From the NCBI RefSeq assembly GCF_009707865.1, contig NZ_WMBA01000080.1, positions 1-32,841 of the forward strand: a stretch of 32,841 nt of DNA, given 5' to 3'. Of the stretch, positions 6,624 to 15,070 are shown piece after piece. The stretch is from Amycolatopsis pithecellobii (GTDB lineage: Bacteria > Actinomycetota > Actinomycetes > Mycobacteriales > Pseudonocardiaceae). Each line of letters begins with the position of its first letter. Position 1 is the stretch's first letter. Under the pieces are notes generated by a model. It saw nothing but the letters and a program-made list of their open reading frames with translations, made no database searches and was not told where the DNA came from. A program made the position numbers and the translations under genes.

Positions 6624-8989
6624 TGCCGGCCGGCGCCGAAACCGCGGCACAGCAGGATTTCCGGCTGGTTCCCTCGGCGCTGGTGCTCTGGCTCGGTGTG
6701 CTGGCCGGGCTCCTCCTGCATTGGTGGGTCGCGGTGGTGACCGGTTTGGCCGCCGCGGCTTCGGCGTCATTTCTGCTGTGGCGGTGGCGGGCGGTGCGCC
6801 CCAGGTGGTTCGCCGGTGCTTGTGCGTTGCTGATGGCCGGGCTGCTTCTGGCGGTTCCACTGACGGTCCGGTTGTTTCAGGCCCAGCACGACCCACTGTC
6901 CACTTTGGCCGACCATGACGCGACGGCGACCTTGCGTGTCACCGTGGACGAGCGTCCGAAGCCGATCGAGTCCGCCGGTTACGCCGGTCAGCAAGCAGGA
7001 GCCCGTTCGGTTGTGGTCGCGGCGACAGTCGTTCGGGCCGAGGCCGCAGGGCAACCGGTTGCCACGACAGGGCGGGTGGTGCTGTTGGCGCCGTTCCAGT
7101 CATGGTCGAAGTTGCTACCGGGACAGGACGTGACAGCCACGGGTTCCCTGGCCCCACCCCGTGACGCCGATCTGACCGTGGCCGTGGTCTATGTCCGGGG
7201 TCCGCCTGTTGCCACGACGAAGCCATCCTGGTGGCAAGGCGCAGCCGAATCGACCCGGCAGGCGCTGAGGCAGGCCTGCTCGGTGCTGTCCGAGGACGCG
7301 GCCGGGTTGTTGCCCGGACTGGTCGTCGGTGACACCAGTGGTGTGCCGGCACAGATTCAGCGCGAGTTCAAGGACGCCGGGTTGTCACATCTGATGGCGG
7401 TCAGCGGCAGCAATCTCGCGGTGGTGGCCGGCGCGGTCCTGTTGCTCCTTCGTGCCTTGAGGCTCGGGCCACGGCTGTCGGCCACCATGGCGGGATTGGC
7501 ACTCGTCGGCTTCGTCGTGCTCACCGGTGGTGAGCCGAGTGTCCTCCGCGCGGGCGTCATGGGCGCGGTCGGCCTGCTGGCCTTGGCGCTGGGGCGAAAA
7601 CGGTCGGTCGTGCCCGCCCTGGCGGCTGCCGTATGCGTCCTTGTGGTCTGTGACCCGGCTATGGCGGTGAATTTCGGTTTCGCGCTGTCGGTGCTTGCCA
7701 CCGCGGGACTGGTACTGCTGGCTCCACGCTGGGTCGAAACCATGACCACCCGGGGTGTGCCGCCCGGTCTCGCCGAAGGGTTGGCCATTCCACTCGCGGC
7801 CTTCCTGGTGACGGCACCGGTCATCGCGGGGATGGCGGGCCGGATCAGCGTTGTGTCGATCGCGGCCAACGTGCTGGCTGCTCCGGTGGTCGCCCCGGCA
7901 ACGGTACTGGGGGTGGTGACCGCCGTACTGGCCACTTTCTGGCCGGCCGCGGCCCACCTGTCCGCGTTTGCCGCGGGACCAGAGGCGGAGTGGCTACTGG
8001 TGGTCGCTCGGCATGCGTCTCGCGTTCCGGGCGCGGTGGTGCCGTGGCCGGATGGGTGGTGGGGTGGGCTGCTGGCCCTGCTCGCGGTGATCGTGCTGGT
8101 TGTCGTGTTCCGGCGGCCACGGTTGCGAATGGGGGTGGCGCTCGCGCTGGTGTGCGTGCTGCTGATTGTTGTGCCGGCACGGGTGATCGCGCCGGGTTGG
8201 CCGCCGGCCGGGTGGGCGATGGTCGCGTGTGACGTCGGTCAGGGTGACGCCGAGGTGCTGTCCACGGCGGAAGCCGGGCGCGCGATCGTCGTGGATACCG
8301 GTCCCGAGCCTGGTCCGGTCGACCAATGCCTGTCCCGGTTGGACGTCGACCGGGTGCCGCTCGTGGTGTTGAGCCACCTGCACGCCGACCACATCAGTGG
8401 CCTGGATTCCGTGTTCGACGGCAGGTCCGTCGGCGCGGTCGCCGTCGGGCCGGGCCGGATGCCGGTGTGGGCGTGGCGGCAGGTCGCGCAAGTCGCGGCA
8501 CGGCACGGTGTGCCGCTGCTCGAACTGGAACTCGGTCAGCGACTCGACTGGCCCGGACTGTCCATGGAGGTGATCGGACCGCGATACGTCAGCGCCAGGC
8601 AGGACGATGACGGCGCGGACGGAACGAACATCAACAACGCCTCGATCGTGTTGCGTGCTTTCACGCCTGCCGGGCGTGTCCTGCTCACCGGCGACGTCGA
8701 ACTGCTCGCGCAGGGCGATCTACTCGACAGCGCAACGGACCTCCACGCGGAGGTGCTGAAAGTGCCACACCACGGAAGCCGGTTCTCCAATCCGCGTTTC
8801 CTGGCTTCGGTGGCGCCGCGGCTCGCGCTCATCAGCGTCGGTGCGGGCAACAGCTACGGCCACCCGAGCAAGTCCACTGTGGACACGCTCGTCGCGGGTG
8901 GTGCTTTGGTCACCCGCACCGACACCGACGGAGACACGGCGGTCATCGCCGAGAAGGGAGAACCGGCGGTGGTGCGTAAGGGAAAGTGA
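6623..8989 (+). CDS. comEC: ComEC/Rec2 family DNA-uptake channel with metallo-beta-lactamase domain
   Basis: A 788-residue polytopic membrane protein. Two or three N-terminal helices are followed by an OB-like soluble segment, then the Competence domain with many helices starting around the LMAVSGSNLAVVAG motif, and then a C-terminal metallo-beta-lactamase-like domain. The latter shows CDVGQGDAEVL, the metal site SHLHADH (H585, H587, D589, H590), LTGDVE, and VPHHGSRFSNP. The family forms the channel for single-stranded DNA and probably degrades the other strand. The gene is intact and follows comEA directly. Natural transformation is rarely documented in this group, so the actual role is uncertain. 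It converges on thrC with two bases between stop codons and no terminator. Confidence 0.94.
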   Translation: MPAGAETAAQQDFRLVPSALVLWLGVLAGLLLHWWVAVVTGLAAAASASFLLWRWRAVRPRWFAGACALLMAGLLLAVPLTVRLFQAQHDPLSTLADHDATATLRVTVDERPKPIESAGYAGQQAGARSVVVAATVVRAEAAGQPVATTGRVVLLAPFQSWSKLLPGQDVTATGSLAPPRDADLTVAVVYVRGPPVATTKPSWWQGAAESTRQALRQACSVLSEDAAGLLPGLVVGDTSGVPAQIQREFKDAGLSHLMAVSGSNLAVVAGAVLLLLRALRLGPRLSATMAGLALVGFVVLTGGEPSVLRAGVMGAVGLLALALGRKRSVVPALAAAVCVLVVCDPAMAVNFGFALSVLATAGLVLLAPRWVETMTTRGVPPGLAEGLAIPLAAFLVTAPVIAGMAGRISVVSIAANVLAAPVVAPATVLGVVTAVLATFWPAAAHLSAFAAGPEAEWLLVVARHASRVPGAVVPWPDGWWGGLLALLAVIVLVVVFRRPRLRMGVALALVCVLLIVVPARVIAPGWPPAGWAMVACDVGQGDAEVLSTAEAGRAIVVDTGPEPGPVDQCLSRLDVDRVPLVVLSHLHADHISGLDSVFDGRSVGAVAVGPGRMPVWAWRQVAQVAARHGVPLLELELGQRLDWPGLSMEVIGPRYVSARQDDDGADGTNINNASIVLRAFTPAGRVLLTGDVELLAQGDLLDSATDLHAEVLKVPHHGSRFSNPRFLASVAPRLALISVGAGNSYGHPSKSTVDTLVAGGALVTRTDTDGDTAVIAEKGEPAVVRKGK

Positions 8990-8991
8990 GC

Positions 8992-10251
8992 TCAGCTCTC
9001 GAGCGCGCGGCGGACAGCATCCGCTGTCGGCGGGACCGTCGCTTTCGGACCGACCCTGCCTTCGATCGCATCGAGCGTTTTCAGACCGTCACCGGTGATC
9101 AGCAGGACGGTCTCGGCCTCCGGGTCGAGCTTGCCGGTCTCGATGAGCTTCTTCGTTGTGGCCACGGTGACGCCACCGGCGGTCTCAGTGAAGATGCCTT
9201 CGGTGCGAGCCAGCAGGCGGATGCCCTCGACGATCTCCTCGTCGGAGACGTCCTCGATGGCGCCGCCGGTGCGGTTGACGGTGTCCAGGACGTACGGGCC
9301 GTCCGCGGGGTTGCCGATGGCCAGCGAACGGGCAATGGTGTCCGGCTTGACCGGCTGGACCACGTCCTGGCCGTTACGGAAGGCGGTCGAGACAGGGGAG
9401 CAGCCGGTGGCCTGTGCGCCGAACACCTTGTACGGCGTCTCCTCGATGAGGCCGAGCTTGCCGAACTCGCGGAAACCCTTGTCCACCTTGGTCAGCTGCG
9501 AACCCGAGGCGATCGGCACGACGATCTGCTCCGGCAGCCGCCAGCCCAGCTGCTCGGCGACCTCGAAGGCGAGCGTCTTCGAACCCTCCGAGTAGTACGG
9601 CCGCACGTTGACGTTCACGAACGCCCACGACTCGTTCTCGGCGGCAAGCTGCGTGGCGAGGCGGTTCACGTCGTCGTAGTTGCCGTCGACGGCGATCAAA
9701 TTCCCGTCGTACACGGCGGTGGTGAGGATCTTGGCGCGTTCGAGAGAGGAGGGAATGAGTACAACCGACTGCCAGCCGGCGCGGGCTGCCGCAGCGGCGG
9801 TGGCGTTGGCCAGGTTGCCCGTCGAGGGGCAGGCAAGAGTGTCGAAGCCGAACTCGCGGGCCGCGGCGAGCGCGACAGCGACCACGCGGTCCTTGAACGA
9901 GTGGGTGGGGTTGCCGGTGTCGTCCTTGACCCAGACTCGTTTCAGGCCAAGGGCCTTGGCGAGCCGGTCCGCGCGCACCAGCCTGGTACAGCCGGGCTCG
10001 GTGTTGGGGACCTCTTCGACGTTCGAGGGAACCGGCAGCAGCTTCTTGTACCGCCAGATGTTGCGCGGGCCGGCCTCGATGTCCTCACGGCGGACCCTGC
10101 CGAAGTCGTAGGCGACCTCGAGTGGCGAGAAGTCCTCGGCGGAGACGAACTCGGGGGCCAGCGGCTGGCGGTGGCCTTCCTCCTTGGAGACGAGCTCCAC
10201 GGCCGGGCCGAGGTCCAGGGTGCGCTTGGTCGAGCTGAGGGCTGCAGTCAT
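8992..10251 (-). CDS. thrC: Threonine synthase
   Basis: A 419-residue PLP enzyme converting O-phosphohomoserine to threonine and phosphate. The PLP lysine is K120 in NPTHSFKDR, and the phosphate-binding loop is CPSTGNLANA. GSQLTK and TETAGGVT segments are also typical of the fold-type II threonine synthase family. The ATG is preceded by a strong Shine-Dalgarno (AAAGGA, seven bases away). Upstream lies a SAM-I riboswitch whose P1 helix ends two bases before the Shine-Dalgarno. Threonine synthase under SAM control is unusual and may mark this as a second, methionine-responsive thrC copy or a related gamma-replacement enzyme; I cannot decide from the window. Confidence 0.9.
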   Translation of the reverse strand: MTAALSSTKRTLDLGPAVELVSKEEGHRQPLAPEFVSAEDFSPLEVAYDFGRVRREDIEAGPRNIWRYKKLLPVPSNVEEVPNTEPGCTRLVRADRLAKALGLKRVWVKDDTGNPTHSFKDRVVAVALAAAREFGFDTLACPSTGNLANATAAAAARAGWQSVVLIPSSLERAKILTTAVYDGNLIAVDGNYDDVNRLATQLAAENESWAFVNVNVRPYYSEGSKTLAFEVAEQLGWRLPEQIVVPIASGSQLTKVDKGFREFGKLGLIEETPYKVFGAQATGCSPVSTAFRNGQDVVQPVKPDTIARSLAIGNPADGPYVLDTVNRTGGAIEDVSDEEIVEGIRLLARTEGIFTETAGGVTVATTKKLIETGKLDPEAETVLLITGDGLKTLDAIEGRVGPKATVPPTADAVRRALES

Positions 10252-10265
10252 CGCGAGGTCCTTTC

Positions 10266-10394
10266 CTCATCTGTCCCGCTTATGCGGGCCGGAATTGGCA
10301 CCGTGATCGTCAGCTACCTCGCGGGATCGAGATGACAGGCTGACGCCGGTTGCCGGGGCTTCATCGGGCCGTTCCCTCTGCCCCTCTGGATGAG
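10266..10394 (-). ncRNA. SAM-I (S-box) riboswitch in the thrC leader
   Basis: Read on the minus strand, the element opens with CTCATCCAGAGGGGCAGAG, then GGGAACGGCCCGATGAAG and CCCCGGCAACC. After a variable helix it continues with GGTGCCAATTCC and closes with GGGACAGATGAG. These are the conserved blocks of the SAM-I aptamer: P1 is CTCATC/GATGAG, the kink-turn and pseudoknot segment lies in P2, and the GGTGCCAATTCC P3/J3-4 block is essentially invariant. The P1 3' strand is immediately followed by the thrC Shine-Dalgarno, and no separate terminator hairpin intervenes, so control is probably at translation initiation. Confidence 0.93.
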
Positions 10395-10508
10395 CGGTAT
10401 TCAGTTGTCGACGTGCCACCAAGAGCAACGTCCCTGTAACAACATACGACACGCGTCGCGGGCGACGCCATGCCCCTGCGGGCTTCGTCACCGTGGCAGG
10501 ATCGTGGA

Positions 10509-11489
10509 GTGACCGCGCCCGCCACCACCACGTCGCCATTGCACCTCGTGCTGGGCGAGGAAGAGCTGCTCGTCGAGCGGGCCGTGCGAGCCGCGCTCGA
10601 TTCCGCGCGGCTGGTCGATCCGGCGGCCGACCTGACCCGGGTGCGCGTGCCGGAGATCACCGTTCCGGCGCTCGCCGAGCTGGTGAGCCCGTCGCTGTTC
10701 AGCGAGGGGCGGGTCATCGTGCTCGACGCCGCGCAGGACATTTCGCAGGAACTTGCCGACGCGGTCCTGTCGTACGTGAAGTCGCCGGCGGATGGCGTCG
10801 TGCTCGTCGTCGTGCACAGCGGCGGCGGCCGGAGCAAGGCGGCGAAGGCGTTGCCCGCGGCGTTGCGCAAAGCCGGCGCGCAGGTCACCGACTGCCCCAA
10901 GATCACCAAACCCGCCGAGCGGGAAGCGTTCGTGCGTAACGAGATCCGGCAGGCGGGTGGCCGGATCGACGCGGCGGCGGTCGCCGCGCTCATCGACGCG
11001 GTCGGCTCGAACCTGCGGGAACTCGCATCCGCCGCGGCGCAGCTCGTCGCCGACTCGGGTGGCAAAGTCGATCAGGATGCCGTGCGGCGGTATCACCGTG
11101 GCCGCGCCGATGTGACCGGCTTCGCGGTGGCGGAAAACGCCGTCGCCGGTGACCGTTCCGCTGCGCTCGAGTCGATGCGGTGGGCCGAGCAGATCGGCGT
11201 GCCGCACGTCCTGGTGGCTGACGCACTCGCGGACGCGGTCCGGACCATTGCACGGGTTTCGGCCGCGGGGCGCGGAAACCCGAACCAGATGGCGGGCGCG
11301 CTGGGGATGCCGCCATGGAAGATCCGTAAGGCACAAGGTCAGGCGCGCGGCTGGGGTGCCGCCGGTCTGAACAAGGCGATGGCGATCGTGGCCAGGGTCA
11401 ACGCCGAAGTCAAAGGCGCGGCCGCCGATCCGGCCTACGCGCTGGAACGGGCGATCCTCGACCTGGCCGATGCCCGCGACCTGCGCTGA
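10509..11489 (+). CDS. holA: DNA polymerase III subunit delta
   Basis: A 326-residue clamp-loader subunit that opens the beta sliding clamp. It begins PLHLVLGEEELLVERAVRAAL, the typical HolA N-terminus. It continues with FSEGRVIVLDAAQDI and the central VxNEIRQAGGRID segment, and ends with the collar domain (MAGALGMPPWKIRKAQGQARGW) characteristic of actinobacterial delta. GTG 10509 is preferred over the TTG/ATG-like start at 10470 because the extra 13 residues are not family-like. It is divergent from thrC and its riboswitch, with about 110 bases between them. The comEC-holA-rpsT order is conserved in actinobacteria. Confidence 0.93.
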   Translation: MTAPATTTSPLHLVLGEEELLVERAVRAALDSARLVDPAADLTRVRVPEITVPALAELVSPSLFSEGRVIVLDAAQDISQELADAVLSYVKSPADGVVLVVVHSGGGRSKAAKALPAALRKAGAQVTDCPKITKPAEREAFVRNEIRQAGGRIDAAAVAALIDAVGSNLRELASAAAQLVADSGGKVDQDAVRRYHRGRADVTGFAVAENAVAGDRSAALESMRWAEQIGVPHVLVADALADAVRTIARVSAAGRGNPNQMAGALGMPPWKIRKAQGQARGWGAAGLNKAMAIVARVNAEVKGAAADPAYALERAILDLADARDLR

Positions 11490-11636
11490 CCCGGGACCTA
11501 CGCCGACCTGCGAACGGCGGCTCCCCATACCCAGTGCTCAGGCCACGATCGCGCGCTGGTTATGTGTCGCAGACTAGGGAATGGCTGCGTGAGCCAATCG
11601 CCGACGGGAGCGGATGTCGGTGCCTGGACCCGCAGG

Positions 11637-12533
11637 TCACCCGGCAACGCTGTGCCCGGAGCCGATCTTGTCCAGCTCCGCCAGGTCGTCATCGGAGAGA
11701 CGGGTTCCCGCGCCGGCGACGTTCTCGGTCAGGTGCGCCACCGACGAGGTGCCGGGGATGAGCAGGATGTTCGGCGATCGCTGCAGCAGCCAGGCCAGGG
11801 CGACCGACATCGGTGTGGTGTCCAGCCGCGACGCGACAGCCGATAGTGCCGAGGACTGCAGCGGGCTGAAACCACCAAGCGGGAAGAAAGGCACGTAGGC
11901 GATGTCCTTGCCCGCGAGCTCGTCGATCAGCTGGTCGTCGTGCCGGTGAGCGAGGTTGTACATGTTCTGCACGCACACGATCGGCGCGATCGCCTGGGCT
12001 TCGGCGACCTGGTCCCTGGTGGCGTTGGAAACGCCGAGGTGCCGGATCAAGCCCTGTCGCTGGAGCTCGACCAGCGCACCGAACGCCTCGGCGAGTGAAC
12101 CGGGCTGCGGGCCCTGAGCGTCACCGAGCCGGAGGTTGACCAGGTCGAGCCGCTCGAGGCCGAGGGTTTCCAGGTTCTCGTGGACAGCGCGGCGCAGATC
12201 CGCGGGCCGCCGGGCGGGCGGCCAGCCGCCCTGCTCGTCGCGGCGCGCGCCGACCTTGGTCACGATGTGCAGCGACTCGGGGTAGGGGTGCAGCGCCTCG
12301 CGGATCAGCTCGTTGGTGACGCGCGGGCCGTAGGCGCCGGAGGTGTCGATGTGGGTGATGCCGAGGTCGACGGCCTTGCGCAGGACGGCAATCGCGCCGT
12401 CGTGGTCGGCGGGCGGGCCCATGACCCCGGGTCCGGCCAGCTGCATGGCGCCGTAGCCGAAGCGGGTGACGGTCAGCTCGCCCAGGGACCAGGTGCCACC
12501 GGGCAGGGGAACAGCGGGTTTGTCAGTGCTCAT
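11637..12533 (-). CDS. Aldo/keto reductase family protein
   Basis: A 298-residue TIM-barrel oxidoreductase expected to reduce carbonyls with NADPH. The family signature GITHIDTSGAYG supplies D63 and Y68, and K93 is in IVTKVG. The fourth residue of the usual tetrad, His at the end of strand 4, is replaced by Asn (N133 in LDLVNLRLGD). The C-terminal cofactor-binding segment IPGTSSVAHLTENV is normal. It is divergent from the LysR gene, with the TGATA-N9-TATCA operator between them. It probably acts with the LysR-controlled hydrolase on an unknown small molecule. Start ATG 12533; the longer open frame reaching 12974 runs back over lysR and is ignored. Confidence 0.9.
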   Translation of the reverse strand: MSTDKPAVPLPGGTWSLGELTVTRFGYGAMQLAGPGVMGPPADHDGAIAVLRKAVDLGITHIDTSGAYGPRVTNELIREALHPYPESLHIVTKVGARRDEQGGWPPARRPADLRRAVHENLETLGLERLDLVNLRLGDAQGPQPGSLAEAFGALVELQRQGLIRHLGVSNATRDQVAEAQAIAPIVCVQNMYNLAHRHDDQLIDELAGKDIAYVPFFPLGGFSPLQSSALSAVASRLDTTPMSVALAWLLQRSPNILLIPGTSSVAHLTENVAGAGTRLSDDDLAELDKIGSGHSVAG

Positions 12534-12587
12534 GCCGTCGATCGTCGCTCGCGGCGGGTGCGCAGGCCAAGATCGATCCGGTGAGCT

Positions 12588-12608
12588 GTGATACTTGGGA
12601 GGTATCAC
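12588..12608 (+). promoter_or_regulatory. LysR-type operator in the AKR/lysR intergenic region
   Basis: A perfect inverted repeat with arms GTGATAC (12588-12594) and GTATCAC (12602-12608). Its core, TGATA-N9-TATCA, contains the T-N11-A layout typical of LysR-family sites. It lies between the divergent aldo/keto reductase and lysR start codons, and recurs at 13489-13507. Confidence 0.7.
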
Positions 12609-12616
12609 CACGGAGC

Positions 12617-12622
12617 TACGCT
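12617..12622 (+). promoter_or_regulatory. Putative -10 element of lysR
   Basis: TACGCT (TANNNT) lies five bases before the lysR ATG. The operator is centred about 20 bases upstream, overlapping the expected -35 position, which fits autorepression. Confidence 0.4.
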
Positions 12623-12627
12623 GTGGC

Positions 12628-13491
12628 ATGGACACCTTGGAGACCCGCGAGCTGCGGTACTTCATCGCCGTCGCCGAGGAGCTGCACTTCGGCCGGGCCG
12701 CCGAGCGTCTCGGCATCGCCCAGCCCCCGTTGTCCCGGGCGATCCAGCAGCTCGAGCGGCGCCTCGGCGTCGTTCTGTTGGCGCGCAATCGCCGCGGCGT
12801 CTCGCTGACGCGCGCCGGAGAAATCCTGCTCCAAGAGGGCCGCGCGGCTCTCGACGCGACCACCGCCGCCGTGCGCCGCACCCGGCGCGCCGGGGGCGCC
12901 GACAGTCCGGGTGGTCCCCGCGACCGTTTGGTGCTGGCTCTGAAGGCCGGTGTGTTCCATGAGCTGCTGAACAAGCTCCTCGACGCCTACGCGGCCGAGC
13001 CCGGCGCCGCCGAGATCGAGGTCCTGCCGAGCGGCCTGTGCGAACAGGAAGGGATGCTGCGCGACGGTCGTGCCGACGTAGCGCTCATGCACACGCCCTT
13101 CAACTCCCTCGCCGGGTTCGACAGCATCGAACTGATGACGGAGGGGCAGGTGGCGATCCTGCCCGCGAGGCACCCCCTGGCCGCGCGCAAAACGTTGTCC
13201 CTGGCCGAAATCTCGGACGTTCCCGAGCTACCGCTCGCCCGCTGGCCCCGCCACGACACCTATCCGCCCGGCCCTGGTCCCGAGATCCACGACCAGACGC
13301 AGCTGGCCCAGCTGATCGCCCTCGGCCGCACGATGGCGGTCTTCCCCGAGTCTGCCCGCACCTGGCTGTGGGACGAGCACGCCGCGGTCCCCGTGAGCGA
13401 CGCTCCAGTGGTCACCACCCACATCGTCTGGCCGGCGCACAGCCGCTCCCGCGTCCTGGCCGGGTTGATCCGGACGGCATCGAGGCTCTGA
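12628..13491 (+). CDS. LysR-family transcriptional regulator
   Basis: A 287-residue regulator. The N-terminal winged helix-turn-helix (about 5-65) reads ELRYFIAVAEELHFGRAA...LGIAQPPLSRAIQQLE, followed by LTRAGEILL and the linker helix. A type 2 periplasmic-binding-like effector domain follows (about 95-287). ATG 12628 was chosen over GTG/TTG 12595 because the latter would place the operator inside the gene and add non-family residues. It probably binds the two TGATA-N9-TATCA sites flanking its own gene and so controls the aldo/keto reductase, itself and the downstream hydrolase. The inducer is unknown; a substrate of the two enzymes is the natural guess. Confidence 0.93.
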   Translation: MDTLETRELRYFIAVAEELHFGRAAERLGIAQPPLSRAIQQLERRLGVVLLARNRRGVSLTRAGEILLQEGRAALDATTAAVRRTRRAGGADSPGGPRDRLVLALKAGVFHELLNKLLDAYAAEPGAAEIEVLPSGLCEQEGMLRDGRADVALMHTPFNSLAGFDSIELMTEGQVAILPARHPLAARKTLSLAEISDVPELPLARWPRHDTYPPGPGPEIHDQTQLAQLIALGRTMAVFPESARTWLWDEHAAVPVSDAPVVTTHIVWPAHSRSRVLAGLIRTASRL

Positions 13492-13507
13492 TACCGCACC
13501 GATATCA
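13489..13507 (+). promoter_or_regulatory. Second LysR-type operator upstream of the secreted hydrolase gene
   Basis: TGATA (13489-13493) and TATCA (13503-13507) are separated by nine bases, exactly as at 12589-12607, and both sites end in TATCAC. The site overlaps the lysR stop codon and lies about 85 bases upstream of the hydrolase GTG. Confidence 0.62.
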
Positions 13508-13592
13508 CAGCTGATCGAAGCGGTCTTGGACGAGACCGTCAGTCCGGACGCACCGTCTGCTTGTCACCTGAAAACCCTTGAAGGAGCAAGCA

Positions 13593-14612
13593 GTGAGGAA
13601 ACCCGATTTCCGCCGGTGGACGTCCGCCGTCACGATCGGCGCCGCCGTGCTGGGAGCGATCACCATCGCGCCGAGCGCCGCGTACGCCGGCCAGCCGGCT
13701 CAGTACCACGGCGACCTCGACCTTCAGGTCGCCGTCGGGGTCGACGGCGTCGGATCGGTCAAGATTCACGCCAAGCGGTACGCCCCGGCCGGGCAGGCTC
13801 GTGGCGTGCAGATCATGGTGCCCGGCGCCACCTACGACCACCACTACTTCGACCTCGACGGGGGTGGCGACGTCGTTTCACAAGCGCGGCAGGCCGCTCG
13901 GGAAGGGTGGCTCGTGATCGCGCTCGACCGGGTCGGCACCGGCGAATCCTCGAAGCCGCCGGCCGCCTCCGTGACGACCGCGGTGCAGGTGACCTCGATC
14001 GACCACTTCGTCGACAAGATCGACAACTTGTATCGAGGGCTGCCGATCGTCCTGATAGGACACTCGTATGGCAGCGTGGTCGCCGAGGGTGTGGCCGCCG
14101 CGTCGGACAAGGTCGACGCTCTTGTGGTCACGGGCTTCATGTACCGCCGGACCTCGCCGTCGTTCGAGGGATTCCCCGAACTCACGCCGGCGGCCACCGA
14201 CCCCGTTCTGGGGAAGGAGAAGCTGCCCGCGGACTACCTGACCACGGCACCGAACTCCCGGACGTTCTTCTACTACCTCCCGAACGCGAACCGGGCGACA
14301 GTGGCCGCCGATGAGCGGACGAAGACGACCACGACCGCGGCCGAGGTGCCGGGCTTCGGGCAGGAGCTGGCGACCCACGCCTTCGCGAAGGCGGTCCGGG
14401 TGCCGGTTCTGGTCGTCGTCGGGAACCACGACTACCTCTACCGGGGCGACGACCCGGCAGCCTTCGAGCCCGACCAGAAAAGCGCATTCGGCGACGCCAC
14501 CACCGTCCAGGCGGTGCTGATCCCGAACGCGGCGCATGATCTCGCCCTGCACCGCAACGCGCCGTTCACCACGGCGCTCATCGACCGGTGGGCGTCCTCG
14601 GTAGCCGCATAG
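13593..14612 (+). CDS. Secreted alpha/beta-hydrolase
   Basis: A 339-residue protein with a Sec signal peptide: a basic KPDFRR start, a hydrophobic core to about residue 28, and probable cleavage after A32 in AYA/GQ. The mature part is an alpha/beta-hydrolase: the nucleophile elbow is GHSYGS (S158), the probable acid is D280 in GNHDYL, and the histidine is H315 in NAAHDLALH. An oxyanion-type segment VPGATYDHHYFD lies early. It would act on an extracellular ester, amide or similar bond; the substrate is unknown. GTG 13593 has a good Shine-Dalgarno (GAAGGAG, about eight bases upstream). The second LysR operator upstream places it in the LysR regulon. Confidence 0.88.
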   Translation: MRKPDFRRWTSAVTIGAAVLGAITIAPSAAYAGQPAQYHGDLDLQVAVGVDGVGSVKIHAKRYAPAGQARGVQIMVPGATYDHHYFDLDGGGDVVSQARQAAREGWLVIALDRVGTGESSKPPAASVTTAVQVTSIDHFVDKIDNLYRGLPIVLIGHSYGSVVAEGVAAASDKVDALVVTGFMYRRTSPSFEGFPELTPAATDPVLGKEKLPADYLTTAPNSRTFFYYLPNANRATVAADERTKTTTTAAEVPGFGQELATHAFAKAVRVPVLVVVGNHDYLYRGDDPAAFEPDQKSAFGDATTVQAVLIPNAAHDLALHRNAPFTTALIDRWASSVAA

Positions 14613-14617
14613 AAAAG

Positions 14618-14653
14618 CGCCAGGCCCGCCACATGCGGGTGGCGGGCCTGGCG
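14618..14653 (-). terminator. Intrinsic terminator of rpsT
   Basis: A GC-rich hairpin with 14-bp arms (CGCCAGGCCCGCCA and TGGCGGGCCTGGCG) and an eight-base loop. On the minus strand it is followed by GCTTTTC, giving a short U-tract after rpsT. It sits between convergent genes, so it may also stop hydrolase transcripts, although no U-tract follows on the plus strand. Confidence 0.8.
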
Positions 14654-14664
14654 GAAGAACGAGC

Positions 14665-14925
14665 TCAGAGTGCGTTGGCGCGCTTCGCCATCGCCGACTT
14701 CTTGTTCGCCGCCTGGTTCGGGTGGATGACACCCTTGCTGGCGGCCTTGTCGAGCTTCTTGGCGGCATCGCGCTGCAACTCGATCGCCTTGTCCTTGTCG
14801 CCCGCCTCGGCGGCCTCGCGGAACTTGCGGATCGCGGTCTTCACCGAAGACTTGACCGACTGGTTGCGCAGGCGCGCCTTCTCGTTCGTCTTGATGCGCT
14901 TGATCTGGGACTTGATGTTGGCCAC
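14665..14925 (-). CDS. rpsT: 30S ribosomal protein S20
   Basis: An 86-residue, strongly basic protein that binds 16S rRNA early in 30S assembly. The sequence ANIKSQIKRIKTNEKARLRN at the start, KTAIRKFREA, and the C-terminal KGVIHPNQAANKKSAMAKR are diagnostic of bS20. GTG 14925 has a clean Shine-Dalgarno (AAGGAG, eight bases upstream). Longer in-frame starts have none. It is monocistronic and ends at the strong hairpin at 14618-14653. The opposite orientation to holA matches the M. tuberculosis arrangement. Confidence 0.97.
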   Translation of the reverse strand: MANIKSQIKRIKTNEKARLRNQSVKSSVKTAIRKFREAAEAGDKDKAIELQRDAAKKLDKAASKGVIHPNQAANKKSAMAKRANAL

Positions 14926-15070
14926 GCGGGCGCTCCTTGATCGTCTCGGCGTATTCGCTGCCGCGTCCAAGTGGCCCCGGCGAACCGGGCTTCCTCCATG
15001 ACGGAATGCCACACGGCAACGACCCGCAACGTTACCAGCCGGGCCCGCGCCGCCCGCGCCCCGCCTGGCA

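Noticed and set aside
8986..10335. 449-codon plus-strand open frame opposite thrC
   Set aside because: Shadow of threonine synthase; it would also cover the SAM-I riboswitch.
11490..11636. RNA gene or terminator between holA and the aldo/keto reductase
   Set aside because: I looked for a tRNA-like cloverleaf and for strong inverted repeats and found neither; nothing is annotated in this 147-base gap.
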